Below the pieces are notes generated by a model. It saw only the letters and a program-made list of their open reading frames with translations. It did no database searches and was not told the DNA's origin. Below are positions 1-9,038 of a stretch of 64,000 nt of DNA, in pieces; the first letter of the stretch is position 1; every line of letters begins with the position of its first letter. The position numbers were made by a program, and so were the translations under genes. Where the stretch lies: assembly GCF_902833645.1 (NCBI RefSeq), contig NZ_CADFGE010000018.1, forward strand, positions 115,733 to 179,732, in the 5' to 3' direction. Source of the stretch: Paraburkholderia fungorum. Lineage in GTDB: Bacteria; Pseudomonadota; Gammaproteobacteria; Burkholderiales; Burkholderiaceae.

Positions 1-1192
1 CCATCACAGCGATGGACAGCAGGAAGGTTACGTTCCAGTTCCCCAGTCGGTCGATCAGATAGCCGGCCACAACCGGACTCACGATCGCCGCGGTGAAGCC
101 GGTGCCGCTCATGATGCCGCTGGCCGTGCCCGAGCGGTCATAGGCGACATCCATCGGAATCGCCCACATGGGTCCAATATTCATTTCATTGAAGAACATC
201 GCGGCGGCGAGAAAAATCAGCGAATACATCGGATCGTGTATCAGCACCACGGGGATCAGCGACAGTCCGGTCAAGGTCATGCAGAATGCGACCAGATAGC
301 TGCGCGCGAGTTTCAGATTGCCAGTACGGCGAAGCAGTTTGTCGCTGATCAGACCGCCCACCAGATCGCCGAATACACCCGCAACGAACACCCCTGACGT
401 GAAGATAACCGCCTTCTTGATGTTCAGATGGAAGCTATGCATGAAGTAGAGCGGCATCCAGTCCAGCATCAACCAGAGAATCCAGTTGTAGCAGAAGTAG
501 ACGCCGGAGACCGGCAGCAGGCGGCGATAAAGCCGTGCCCATGTGCCCGGCATTTCTACCGGACGTACCGTCGGTGGCGGCAGGCTGTTGATTTCATCGG
601 CGGTGATACGCGGATGATCTGCCGGTTTCTCGGTGTAAGTCACGTACCACAGCACGAGCCAGCCGAAACTCAGTGCGCCGAGCAGGTAGAACGAGAATCG
701 CCAGTTGAACGCCGTCATGATCGCCAGAACCAGCATTGGCGCCACGGCGTTTCCAAGGCGTGCTGACGAATGCGTAATACCCTGAGCCATGCCGCGCTTG
801 TCCTTTCTCACCCACGAGGCCATCGCGCTGGTGGAGGCGGGGAACGTGGCGCCTTCGCCCAGGCCCAGCAACAGTCGCGCCGCGACGAGCGTTGCGAAGC
901 CGCCTGCGAAACCCGTCAACGTGGTCGCTACCGCCCAGATGAACGCGCAGGCGATCAACGTGCGCTTGGCCCCGAAGCGATCGCTGACCCAACCGCCAAT
1001 GAACTGGAACAGTACATACGGATAGGCGAATGCCGAAAAGATGAAGCCGAGTTGCGTGTTGCTAAGTCCGAGTTCGGACTTGAATTGCCCGGCGGCCGTG
1101 CTGATGTTGACACGGTCGACGTAGGTGATGAAATACATCAGGCACAACATCAGCAGGACCCATGTTGTTGCCTTAGGCTGTAATCGTTTCAT
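1..1192 (-). CDS. MFS transporter, anion:cation symporter (ACS) family, partial
   Basis: Inner-membrane secondary transporter for an organic anion; the substrate is not known. I translated it by hand because it runs off the left edge of the window, so the C-terminus is missing after about 397 residues. It starts with an ATG preceded by GTGGAG seven bases upstream. The N-terminus MKRLQPKATTWVLLMLCLMY leads into TM1 with the ACS-type YVDRVNIS segment, and the loop 2-3 motif reads GGWVSDRFGAKR, which is typical of MFS porters. About ten hydrophobic segments are visible before the edge. It lies 22 bp after the crotonase gene and is probably the last or penultimate gene of the same operon, so it likely imports the acid those enzymes activate. 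Confidence 0.9.
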   Translation of the reverse strand, partial: MKRLQPKATTWVLLMLCLMYFITYVDRVNISTAAGQFKSELGLSNTQLGFIFSAFAYPYVLFQFIGGWVSDRFGAKRTLIACAFIWAVATTLTGFAGGFATLVAARLLLGLGEGATFPASTSAMASWVRKDKRGMAQGITHSSARLGNAVAPMLVLAIMTAFNWRFSFYLLGALSFGWLVLWYVTYTEKPADHPRITADEINSLPPPTVRPVEMPGTWARLYRRLLPVSGVYFCYNWILWLMLDWMPLYFMHSFHLNIKKAVIFTSGVFVAGVFGDLVGGLISDKLLRRTGNLKLARSYLVAFCMTLTGLSLIPVVLIHDPMYSLIFLAAAMFFNEMNIGPMWAIPMDVAYDRSGTASGIMSGTGFTAAIVSPVVAGYLIDRLGNWNVTFLLSIAVM

Positions 1193-1214
1193 GTCTCACT
1201 CCACTTTCTTGTGC

Positions 1215-1979
1215 TTATTTTTTTGACGCGCCTGAGGTGAAAGCCACTACGGCTTCCCTGAAATTGGCGCTGCCGTACACCGCCTCGATCAGATCCTCGT
1301 CATCGAGCCGCTGTTCGACGACGATGCGGCGCAGGCTTTCTTTAACGGCCTTCTGCGTGACCGGAGAAAGCGCCATCAGCCGCTGCGCGAGCGTATGAGC
1401 GGTTTCCTGTAGCGCGTCTTGCGAGCACACGTCGTAGACATAGCCGCACGCCAGCGCTTCCTCTGCCGTGACGTAGTCGGCGAGCAGCAACATCTTCTTG
1501 ACTCGCGGCACACCGAGCGCGGCTTGCAGGCGCGCGATATTGCGCGACGACAGCGTGTTGGAGAGCGTCTTCGCGATCGGCGCGCCAAAACGCGAGCCGT
1601 CGCTGCAGACGCGGAAATCGCAGGCTGTCGCCAGCGCGAGACCGCCACCTACGGCCCAGCCGTCGATCACGGCGACGGTCGGGACCGCAATGCGTTCGAC
1701 CGCGTCGATCACGCGCTCGACGAACGCCTCGTAACTCACGCCATCGCGACCGTCGCGGAAGTCCTTGAAATAGGCGATGTCGGTGCCGGAAATGAAGGAC
1801 TTGCCACCCGCGCCTCTAAACAGAATGCAGCGCACGCCGGGGTTCTGCTCACACTGGGCAACGAGCGCCAGTAGAGATTCGTACATGTCGAGCGTCATTG
1901 CGTTGTGACGCTCGGGGCGATCGATCACGATCTCCGCTGCACCGGACGGATAGATCGTGAGTTTGACGGGATCGCTCAT
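1215..1979 (-). CDS. Enoyl-CoA hydratase/isomerase family protein
   Basis: Crotonase-fold enzyme of 254 residues acting on a CoA thioester in the cytoplasm. The oxyanion-hole segments are visible: SGTDIAYFKDF near residue 65 and DGWAVGGGLALATACDFRV near residues 105-125. The second catalytic-loop region (APIAKTLSNTLSSRN) lacks the glutamate-bearing GAGG pattern of classical hydratases, so hydration is not assured; isomerase, hydrolase or lyase chemistry is equally possible. Its start overlaps the CoA-transferase stop by four bases (ATGA), indicating translational coupling. Family membership is clear; the substrate is inferred only from the neighbouring CoA-transferase. Confidence 0.9.
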   Translation of the reverse strand: MSDPVKLTIYPSGAAEIVIDRPERHNAMTLDMYESLLALVAQCEQNPGVRCILFRGAGGKSFISGTDIAYFKDFRDGRDGVSYEAFVERVIDAVERIAVPTVAVIDGWAVGGGLALATACDFRVCSDGSRFGAPIAKTLSNTLSSRNIARLQAALGVPRVKKMLLLADYVTAEEALACGYVYDVCSQDALQETAHTLAQRLMALSPVTQKAVKESLRRIVVEQRLDDEDLIEAVYGSANFREAVVAFTSGASKK

Positions 1980-3142
1980 GGCGCTGTCCCATTGATCTCG
2001 GCAAAGATCTCCTCGTTATGCTCGCCCAGCAGCGGCGGATGACGGCGCACCGTTTGCGGCGTACCGAGCATCTTCACAGGAAAGCCGATGTTCTTGACCT
2101 TGCCTTCGTTCGGGTGATCGATCTCCATGCACATCCGCCGGTGCGCGGCATGCTCGCTTTCGAACGCCTCGGGATAGGACAGGATCGGGCTGGCTGGAAT
2201 GCCGGCGGCGAGCATCGCATCGACCCATGCGTGGCTGTCGCGCTTCGCGAATTCCTGTTCCAGGGTTTCGATCAACGCTTCGCGATTCTTCAGGCGCAGC
2301 GACACGCTTGCATAATCCGCGTGCGCGACGAGGTCGGGACGCGCCAGCAGTTCGCACAGTTTCGTCCATAGCTTCTGGTTCGTCGCGCCCATCACGAAGT
2401 AGCCGTCCCGCGCCTTCACGGCCTGGTAGGGCGCGCTCATCTTGTTGCTGGTGCCGAGCGGTGTCGGCGGCACGCCGGTGCCCCAATACTCCGACATGTC
2501 CCAGATCGAGAAGGCCATGATCGAATCGAACAACGAGGCGTCGATGTGCTGACCCTCGCCCGTTTTTTGTGCGCCGATGTAGGCTGACAGCAGCCCGTAA
2601 ACGGCAAACAGCGCGCAGCCGATATCCGCTACGGGCACCCCGGCCTTGACCGGTTTGCCGCCCTTGTAACCAGTCACGCTCATCACACCTGACATGGCCT
2701 GTGCCATAAGGTCGAAGCCAGGTCGCGACGCCCACGGACCGCTTTGTCCGAAGCCGGAAATACTGACGTAGACGATCTTTGGATTGATTGCCCGGATCGA
2801 CTCGTAATCGATGGCGAGCCGTTGCACCACGCCCGGGCGGTAGTTTTCGACGATCACGTCGGCCGTTTTTGCGAGCTCGTAGAAGAACTCACGGCCTGCG
2901 TCGCTCTTGAGATCCAGCGTTAGCGAACGCTTGTTGCGGTTCATGTTCAGGAAGCCCATGCTGTCGGGCCCCTTCATCTTGAAGCCCATCGCGCCGCGGG
3001 TCTGGTCGCCTTCGGGCGGCTCGACCTTGATCACGTCCGCGCCCATGTCGGCCAGCAGCATGCAGGCGAACGGGCCGGCCATGACCTGGCTCACGTCCAG
3101 CACGCGGATGCCTTGCAGCGGCAGATGCTTCGATTCCGTCAT
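1976..3142 (-). CDS. CaiB/BaiF family III CoA-transferase
   Basis: Transfers CoA from an acyl-CoA to a carboxylic acid. I start it at the ATG of MTESKHLPLQGIRVLDVSQ, giving 388 residues, because AGAGGA lies about eight bases upstream and the family's first beta strand follows directly; a 26-residue upstream extension is possible but unlikely. Family hallmarks include VMAGPFACMLLADMGADVIK, VENYRPGVV and SISGFGQSGPWASRPGFD. The probable catalytic aspartate is Asp173 in VADIGCALFAVYGLL, which fits the Asp169 position of formyl-CoA transferase. It is coupled to the crotonase gene downstream and lies 168 bp after the LysR gene. The acid substrate cannot be read from sequence. Confidence 0.92.
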   Translation of the reverse strand: MTESKHLPLQGIRVLDVSQVMAGPFACMLLADMGADVIKVEPPEGDQTRGAMGFKMKGPDSMGFLNMNRNKRSLTLDLKSDAGREFFYELAKTADVIVENYRPGVVQRLAIDYESIRAINPKIVYVSISGFGQSGPWASRPGFDLMAQAMSGVMSVTGYKGGKPVKAGVPVADIGCALFAVYGLLSAYIGAQKTGEGQHIDASLFDSIMAFSIWDMSEYWGTGVPPTPLGTSNKMSAPYQAVKARDGYFVMGATNQKLWTKLCELLARPDLVAHADYASVSLRLKNREALIETLEQEFAKRDSHAWVDAMLAAGIPASPILSYPEAFESEHAAHRRMCMEIDHPNEGKVKNIGFPVKMLGTPQTVRRHPPLLGEHNEEIFAEINGTAP

Positions 3143-3310
3143 TTCCGGTTTCCTCTGTAGAAGGTGTGAGTCGAACCGCTCGGCCATCTCGTGCGTGGCC
3201 GGCAGGTTTTCTGTCATCACTGTCCGCTACAGACCAGGCTGCCGCAAGAATGCCTGGAGCATGTCTGGTTTCGCGCATTGCGAAACCGGGCCGTGCGTGC
3301 CGACCGGAAG

Positions 3311-4201
3311 CTAAGCCGGTGCGCCGAGAAGCTCGGCCACCACGTTTTGCAGGGTTTGCGCCTGTGCGTGCCCCTCGACGCAGGACAGAACGTAGCTGCG
3401 CTGGTGCCAGTCGCCCGTAAGTGCGGCTGACGCCAGCGTCGCTTCGGGATGAAAGCTGCGCAGAACCTCGGGTGGCATCAGGCCTACGCCGAGGCCATGG
3501 CGCACCATCGCCAGCATGGTGTCGAAGCCGCTGACGGTGAAGTTATTGGCGAATTGCCGGCCGCGACTGCGGTACGCGCGTTGGACGGCGGACAACACTG
3601 CGGAACCTTTGCCGAGACTCACGATAGGCAGATCGAGAATGTCGTCGATCCCGATGGGGGCGTCGGGGAACTGGAAATGCGGGCGGCTGTACACCAGCAC
3701 CAGTTCGTCCTCTCTATAGGGTGATTTGGCAAGATCGAGGAAGCCGCTTTTCTTTTCGTAAATGCCCACGTCGATCACTTTGTCGCGCAGCAGTTGCTGC
3801 ACGATCTTGCTGTTCTCCTCCACGATCTTCAGCGAGATCCCCGGATACTTGCGTTGAATTTCTGCAATCTCGCGCGCGAGGAACTGGATCACGACGGCCT
3901 TTGGCGCGCCGATGATAATGCGGCCTTCGAGCCCCTGGTTGAGCGCTTGCGCATCGCCTTCGAGGCGATCGATCAGATTGTCGATCTGCCGGACGTATTC
4001 CAGCAGCTTGGCACCCGATTCGGTGATCGCCACGCCGTGTGGCACGCGCTGGAACAGTTTGGCGCCGAGTTGCGCTTCGAGGTCCGATACACGCCGTGAC
4101 GCCGCCGCGACTGCGAGGCTGAGTTTGTCGGCAGCGCGGGAGATGCTGCCTTCTTCAGCGATGGCGAGGATCAGCCGGACAGTGGTCGTATCGAATTTCA
4201 C
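3311..4201 (-). CDS. LysR family transcriptional regulator
   Basis: DNA-binding regulator of 296 residues with an N-terminal winged helix-turn-helix (about residues 4-62, including EEGSISRAADKLSLAVAAAS and LEAQLGAKLFQR) and a periplasmic-binding-protein-like effector domain from about residue 90. Unusually for the family it lies upstream of, and in the same direction as, the CoA-transferase/crotonase/transporter genes rather than divergent from them, so it is probably the local activator and may be co-transcribed. The inducer is presumably the imported acid or its CoA ester; that is inference. Confidence 0.9.
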   Translation of the reverse strand: MKFDTTTVRLILAIAEEGSISRAADKLSLAVAAASRRVSDLEAQLGAKLFQRVPHGVAITESGAKLLEYVRQIDNLIDRLEGDAQALNQGLEGRIIIGAPKAVVIQFLAREIAEIQRKYPGISLKIVEENSKIVQQLLRDKVIDVGIYEKKSGFLDLAKSPYREDELVLVYSRPHFQFPDAPIGIDDILDLPIVSLGKGSAVLSAVQRAYRSRGRQFANNFTVSGFDTMLAMVRHGLGVGLMPPEVLRSFHPEATLASAALTGDWHQRSYVLSCVEGHAQAQTLQNVVAELLGAPA

Positions 4202-5148
4202 GCGGGTCTCCAGTTTTTATTGATGTTGATTGGCGGCGCAAAAGTGCGTGGGGAGAAAGATGTCTTTCTTGGGCTGCCGCGATCTCACTCATCATAAAGG
4301 CTGAAATGTATATCGCGACACTCGAATTGCAATTTGAATTTCTCAGTCATTGCGACGAATTAATTGTCGATTTCGTCGAGTGCCCACGGAAGTGACGCCA
4401 TGATGACACTTCTCAGGAAGCCGGAAGTGTCGCGCGAATCTCACCGCCACGCGTTCTCACGTTCAGATGAGATTCGCATGCGCTCGCTCGAGCGCGTTGT
4501 TACCGAAGCGTAAGCGACCACGCGCGCTCAAACGGTGCATCGCCCGCCGACCTGATGCCACCTCCGAATGCATCGCGCAAAATGCGAAGCTTTTCTTGGG
4601 GTCGAAGTCGGAAAGATGATGACCATCCAATCCTATGATCATCATGAGAAAGCAGGGATCTTTGCGATGCGCCAAGCTAATAGAAATAATCTTACTATTT
4701 GTCCGAAAATTACTATTTTTTGTGGGACCGGACAATCATTCCGGGTACGATTTACCCCAGTCGCGACGAGTGAGTGGAAGAAATTGCGGGTAGCGGAAGA
4801 AAGTCTATTCGTCTGATCAAACGTTTGCGCGTTGTGTGGTGGCAGAGTTTTGAGTAGCAGCGAAGTAGCGTTGTCAGGTTGTCTCCCATCGGTTTCTAAC
4901 GCAGTAGGACGCCGCGTACGCCGGATCGCCACCGCGATCGGTGACGCTCGTCCGCTGGATAGCCGCATCTAATCGAGTCTTGCCTCGGACCGTTTAATCA
5001 GGCTTTGAACTGCGCCCGGAATACGCAAGAAGATCTTTTTTCATAATTAGGATCGCGAAGTAAACCGCGTTATCTATAAGCATTCTCTGATTCGAAAACT
5101 CTAAAAATCACTATTTATATTTTTATCGACAGTGGAAAATATTCGGCC
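4202..5148. other. Intergenic region, 947 bp, no convincing gene
   Basis: Separates the LysR gene (leaving leftward) from the exported glycosidase (leaving rightward). It is clearly more AT-rich than its surroundings, most of all at 4680-4740 and 5030-5140. I see a dyad AGAAAGA-tg-TCTTTCT at 4254-4269, about 55 bases before the LysR start, and a widely spaced inverted repeat CGCGACACT (about 4315) / AGTGTCGCG (about 4427). Both could be regulator sites. The short ORFs inside have no plausible start signals or protein character. The last 150 bases presumably hold the promoter of the glycosidase gene. Confidence 0.5.
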
Positions 5149-6708
5149 ATGGTAAAACGACGTCAATTTATGAGCGGGCTAGCGGCCCTGGGTGGAAGTT
5201 ATCTTTTGAGCGCCTGCGGCGGCGGTTCGGAAGACGGTAGCAACGGCACGGCCGTATCCGCTGCCAGCAAGGCAACGGCACACGCAAGTGCTGCATCCGC
5301 GAGCGGTACGACAATCCCGCCGGCAGCTTCGATCACCGACAGCAGCGGCGCGGTATGGACACTGTCGGGCGGCGTGCTATATCAGAACGGCGCGGTAGCA
5401 GGGGTTAACTACAACGTCGTGCTCGCGCTGTGGATCAACGGCAGCATCTACCACGAAAACGCGAGCGGCCAGTTCTATCAATGGAACGGCTCGGCGTGGG
5501 GAAGTTGCATCGATCCGCGTCTGGGCACCGTCTCAGCCGACGGTACCACGCTGCCCTCCGCGCCATACATCCTCGATAAGTCGGGTGCGAAATGGACCCT
5601 GGTGAACGGCGTCGTCTATAAAAATGGCGCGGTGGTAGGCGTCAACTACAACGTGTCGCTCGTACTCTGGTACGGCGGCAAGATCTATCACTGCAACACG
5701 AGTGGGCACTTCTACGCGAACGCGGAGGTTTCCTCTCAATGGCTGGCCTGTACCGATCCTCGTATCGCCGTCGCGCCGGCTGCGGGTAGCTTCTTTGGTA
5801 TCAACGGGCACTACGATTACACCTACACGCCGGCGCAACTGGTCACGACGCTCAAGGCGATGGGTTGCACCAGCTATCGTGTTGGCTGCACGTCCGACCC
5901 GACCCAGATCAACGCAGTTGCCAAACTGGCGCAAGCTTTCCAGTCGGCGGGGATCAAGCTGCTGGTGTTGATTAACCAGGGGCTTTACGACAGTACTGGC
6001 AAGCTCTTCAGCGGCGAATCGACCGCTTACAGCGCAGGCTACTCAGCGGGCTCGGCGGTTGCCCGTGCGCTGATGGGGTACGGCGTGACCATGTACGAGT
6101 GCGGTAACGAACTGACGCGCGATGGCGCGATCATTCTGGACTCCACCAACGCAGGAACGAAGGCGGTCGACTTCAATAATGCGAACTGGCCGGTCTTGCG
6201 CGGCGTGATGCGCGGCATGATCGACGGGGTGAAGTCGGTTCAGTCTTCCGCGAAGTGCGGCATCAACTTCTGTGTGAACGACGTTGGCGCGTCCGACGCA
6301 TTGTGGGAGGGTACTCAACCGGACGGAAGCAGCGGTTATCCGGCGGTGCGCTGGGATATCACGACGTGGCACAACTACGAAGTCTACGGCAATATCTTCA
6401 ACATCGGCACAGACGGCGCAGGTCCTGGCTTCGATCTGCCGACGTATTGCAAAGCGCGCTACGGCGTGCCTTTCATCATCTCCGAGTGGAATACGGGCCC
6501 GGAGCAAACGGAGGCTTATCGGGCAAACTACATCACCACGCAACTGGGCCAGTTCTATCCGGCTAGAAAGACTCACAACATCCAGTCTGTGATGTACTAC
6601 GTGCTTGATAGCGGCAACGAGACGTTCGGCATTATGATGAACGGCTCGCCGATCAACCCGTCGTACAGTGCATTTACGAGCTTCACCTCGGCCAACGCCG
6701 ACAACTAG
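5149..6708 (+). CDS. Exported lipoprotein-like clan-A glycoside hydrolase with two N-terminal repeat modules
   Basis: Probable secreted or membrane-anchored glycosidase of 519 residues. The N-terminus VKRRQFMSG has a twin-arginine look and is followed by a lipobox LLSAC ending at Cys23, then a Ser/Ala-rich linker. Two homologous modules follow at about residues 57-126 and 135-207; each contains GVNYNV, an LxLW core and a closing DPR. The C-terminal (beta/alpha)8-type part starts near FFGINGH (residue 215). Candidate catalytic residues are Glu321 in ECGNEL (acid/base) and Glu446 in FIISEWN (nucleophile), the clan GH-A arrangement. It stands alone at the left edge of the polysaccharide locus; trimming or modifying the exported polymer is a reasonable inference. 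The GH family number is not determined. Confidence 0.78.
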   Translation: MVKRRQFMSGLAALGGSYLLSACGGGSEDGSNGTAVSAASKATAHASAASASGTTIPPAASITDSSGAVWTLSGGVLYQNGAVAGVNYNVVLALWINGSIYHENASGQFYQWNGSAWGSCIDPRLGTVSADGTTLPSAPYILDKSGAKWTLVNGVVYKNGAVVGVNYNVSLVLWYGGKIYHCNTSGHFYANAEVSSQWLACTDPRIAVAPAAGSFFGINGHYDYTYTPAQLVTTLKAMGCTSYRVGCTSDPTQINAVAKLAQAFQSAGIKLLVLINQGLYDSTGKLFSGESTAYSAGYSAGSAVARALMGYGVTMYECGNELTRDGAIILDSTNAGTKAVDFNNANWPVLRGVMRGMIDGVKSVQSSAKCGINFCVNDVGASDALWEGTQPDGSSGYPAVRWDITTWHNYEVYGNIFNIGTDGAGPGFDLPTYCKARYGVPFIISEWNTGPEQTEAYRANYITTQLGQFYPARKTHNIQSVMYYVLDSGNETFGIMMNGSPINPSYSAFTSFTSANADN

Positions 6709-6734
6709 GCCGCAAGCGTCGGGTTGCGCAGTGA

Positions 6735-6784
6735 ATCCGGTCTCCTCCTGAATGAGTCGGGGAGACCGGATATCTTTGGTTTTC
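6735..6784 (+). terminator. Rho-independent-type terminator between convergent genes
   Basis: A perfect 11-bp stem, ATCCGGTCTCC at 6735-6745 and GGAGACCGGAT at 6761-6771, has a 15-base loop and is followed by the T-rich stretch tctttggtttt. It sits 26 bases after the glycosidase stop and about 30 bases before the stop of the convergent propeller gene. It therefore probably ends the rightward transcript; on the other strand there is no clear U-tract. Confidence 0.75.
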
Positions 6785-6813
6785 CCGTTACTCCAACTGG
6801 TGCGCGGTAGAGA

Positions 6814-7746
6814 TCACAAAAGCCGATCGATATCAGTCTCATTGAATTGAGCGATGATCGCTTCCGAATCGTTGACACCAAGCCCGACCGCTACGGTTCC
6901 ATTGTGAACCGCCAGCCCGCAGCAGAATTCCACGCCGTATTGTTTCCAGTAGAACGGTTCGGAAAGCACGGCATTCCAGTTCCGGTCAAAATAAACAAAC
7001 CGGTGCTTGTAGAGATGCTTTTTCCCTCGACTGCGCTCGTGTACGACGCACAGCCAACCTTCCTTCCATTCGACTAGCTGGGATGATCCCAGCAGGCCCT
7101 TCGGCACCTTCAATGGTTTCGTGAGCGATACGGTTGCGCCATATTCGCTGATCTCGACAATGGTCAACGGGTTCATCGTATGTACCGCGTAGAGCTTGCC
7201 TTCGGACACGAAAGGCATCCAGTTCTTCTCGCGACTGAAGCCAAATGGCGACTCGATCAGGTAGCTCTCCGCAACACGCTCGCCGGAGATTTTCTGAAGC
7301 GCCATCGTGTTAGTGTCACCCGCGTTGCTGCGCGCGCTACCCAGACACCATAAGGATTCCTTCCAGAAGAAGGTTCGCAGATCTTCGAAGCCGTCGCGTG
7401 ATTTACCCGGTACATTCCTGAACGCCGTGTCTTCCAGAGCATGCATGCGTACAACATTCAGATCGGCGGATAGCTCGCCGATGTAGTTGACGGTGTCGTA
7501 GTCTTGACCATGTAACTTCACGCCACCACTTTCCATCAGTTCGTAGTTAACCGAACGAACAACGACGGTGTAGCCGTTTCCGTTAAAGCACAGTGTCGGA
7601 TTGCACGGGCGGTATTCGCCCGGAATTCTTACTGAAACGAACGTCGGACGCAGAGCATGGAATAGTCGTTCTTCCCGAGGGCGCTCGGTGACGTATCGAT
7701 ACAGAATAGTCCTGAGCCGTCCCGGAACCAGTTGTGAAGTGAGCAT
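6814..7746 (-). CDS. GH130-like five-bladed beta-propeller protein
   Basis: Cytoplasmic-looking protein of 310 residues with no signal peptide. Its pattern resembles the glycoside phosphorylase/hydrolase GH130-type propellers: CNPTLCFNGNGYTVVVRSVN near residue 50, then DGFEDLRTFFWKESLWCLGS near residue 120, then later blades each opening with a YAVHTM- or WLCVVHE-type strand. The FEDLR segment corresponds to the FEDPR-like signature of that superfamily. The start has GGGAGA about nine bases upstream. It is the third gene of a leftward set with the glycosyltransferase and the TupA-like ATP-grasp gene. It could be a mannoside phosphorylase-like enzyme or a non-catalytic sugar-binding propeller; sequence alone does not decide. 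Confidence 0.65.
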   Translation of the reverse strand: MLTSQLVPGRLRTILYRYVTERPREERLFHALRPTFVSVRIPGEYRPCNPTLCFNGNGYTVVVRSVNYELMESGGVKLHGQDYDTVNYIGELSADLNVVRMHALEDTAFRNVPGKSRDGFEDLRTFFWKESLWCLGSARSNAGDTNTMALQKISGERVAESYLIESPFGFSREKNWMPFVSEGKLYAVHTMNPLTIVEISEYGATVSLTKPLKVPKGLLGSSQLVEWKEGWLCVVHERSRGKKHLYKHRFVYFDRNWNAVLSEPFYWKQYGVEFCCGLAVHNGTVAVGLGVNDSEAIIAQFNETDIDRLL

Positions 7747-7852
7747 TCAGGTTGTTCTCCCGCGCATGGCTTTTGGCTGAGTCTGAAATAGAACGATTCG
7801 ACGCTGCCTCGACATCGGATTCGTTGAGCGACGTCCCGCTTAACTTCCTTCG

Positions 7853-8965
7853 CTAGACAACTGGCTTTTCAACCGCGTTGCGGTGGCCTTCAACGGCCTC
7901 GAAGAACTGCTCGTAGCGCCGGCGACAAGCGTTCCAGCCGAATTCGTCGATAGCGAGATTGCCTGCGTTGCGAGCAATCGCCGGCCACGATGCGTTAACC
8001 GATTGAACAATGGCAGGGAGTTCGGAGATGTCATTGAACAGAATGACATTGTCGAACTTCCTCGCCGCCCACACCATGAACGGTGTTGCGCGCGAGATCA
8101 GCAACGGCACGCGTCCAATGGCTTCGAAGAACGCGCCACTCACCAGCATCGAGTCGGCCGCGTGCGGCAGGATCAGTACGTCGCTATCGGCAATGCTCTG
8201 CGCAAACTCCGCGTCGGTCAGGAATCTCGCGTCGAGCTGCACGACGTTCCGCAGCGATCGTCTATCGATGATTGCATTCAGTGTCGCGAGGTAGGCCTCG
8301 GTGCCGTGGCCGGCAATACGCAGCTTGCACTCGTCGGGCCAGACGTCGAGTAACGCGTCAATCTGCTTGTATGGCCGGATCACGCCGAGCAACGAATACT
8401 GTGGCGTCGCGCCGTACTTCCTCGGTGTGGTGGGTGCCTGTCCAGGGACGTCCCAATAGAGTGGATGCGGCAGGTACTGCGCGTTGTACTGCGCCTGGAA
8501 GTCTGGCGCGTGGACCACGCGGAAATCCGCCAGGCGGCGCACGAGCGCGATGATTCGCATCGACAAACGCCTGTTGAAGCCAATCGTATCGTGGACCGCG
8601 TGATCGTGGATGAAGTAAACAGCCTTTGCCCGCCCGATCAGCATGAGCGAACAGTAGAACGCGAACAGCAGGGAGCCCGTCAGACTCAACCGGGCGGTGC
8701 CTTTGTCACGCTTGAATGGCCGGTACTCGAGCCAATGGAAAGCGAGAATGTTCCCGGGTTTGAACAATTGGAAGAACCCGCCGTTGAGAAGCCCCTTGAT
8801 GGAAAGCGGCACGACGTCATAACCGATCGAGCGGTAGAGATCTTTCTGAATCTGTATATAGCGATTCGTGGGGTTGGTGAAGGGGCACATCATCACCGTG
8901 GGCCGTGGTTTGTCCGCCGTCCTCCTGTCGGCCGTGCGGGGCACTTCCTCGCTAGCTTGTGTCAT
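7853..8965 (-). CDS. Glycosyltransferase, GT-B fold (GT4-like)
   Basis: Predicted GT-B glycosyltransferase of 370 residues. The N-terminal half carries FHWLEYRPF and FIHDHAVHD segments reminiscent of acceptor-binding regions. The C-terminal donor half begins with LLGVIRPYKQIDALLDVW and contains DVLILPHAADSMLVSGAFFE; a lone glutamate there replaces the full E-x7-E motif. A hydrophobic stretch SLTGSLLFAFYCSLMLIG (about residues 95-112) may dip into the membrane. GGAG lies nine bases before the start. It sits between the TupA-like and propeller genes on the same strand. Sugar donor and linkage are unknown. Confidence 0.8.
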   Translation of the reverse strand: MTQASEEVPRTADRRTADKPRPTVMMCPFTNPTNRYIQIQKDLYRSIGYDVVPLSIKGLLNGGFFQLFKPGNILAFHWLEYRPFKRDKGTARLSLTGSLLFAFYCSLMLIGRAKAVYFIHDHAVHDTIGFNRRLSMRIIALVRRLADFRVVHAPDFQAQYNAQYLPHPLYWDVPGQAPTTPRKYGATPQYSLLGVIRPYKQIDALLDVWPDECKLRIAGHGTEAYLATLNAIIDRRSLRNVVQLDARFLTDAEFAQSIADSDVLILPHAADSMLVSGAFFEAIGRVPLLISRATPFMVWAARKFDNVILFNDISELPAIVQSVNASWPAIARNAGNLAIDEFGWNACRRRYEQFFEAVEGHRNAVEKPVV

Positions 8966-9038
8966 CGGTACTGCTCCGGTCAGGGTGAGGGGGCAGAGAC
9001 ATCGGGTGAAGCAGCTATGCAGGTTGGAAAATACCTGC

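Noticed and set aside
4463..4968. Two small open frames in the AT-rich gap before the glycosidase gene
   Set aside because: No ribosome sites, no conserved-looking segments, and they overlap each other on opposite strands.
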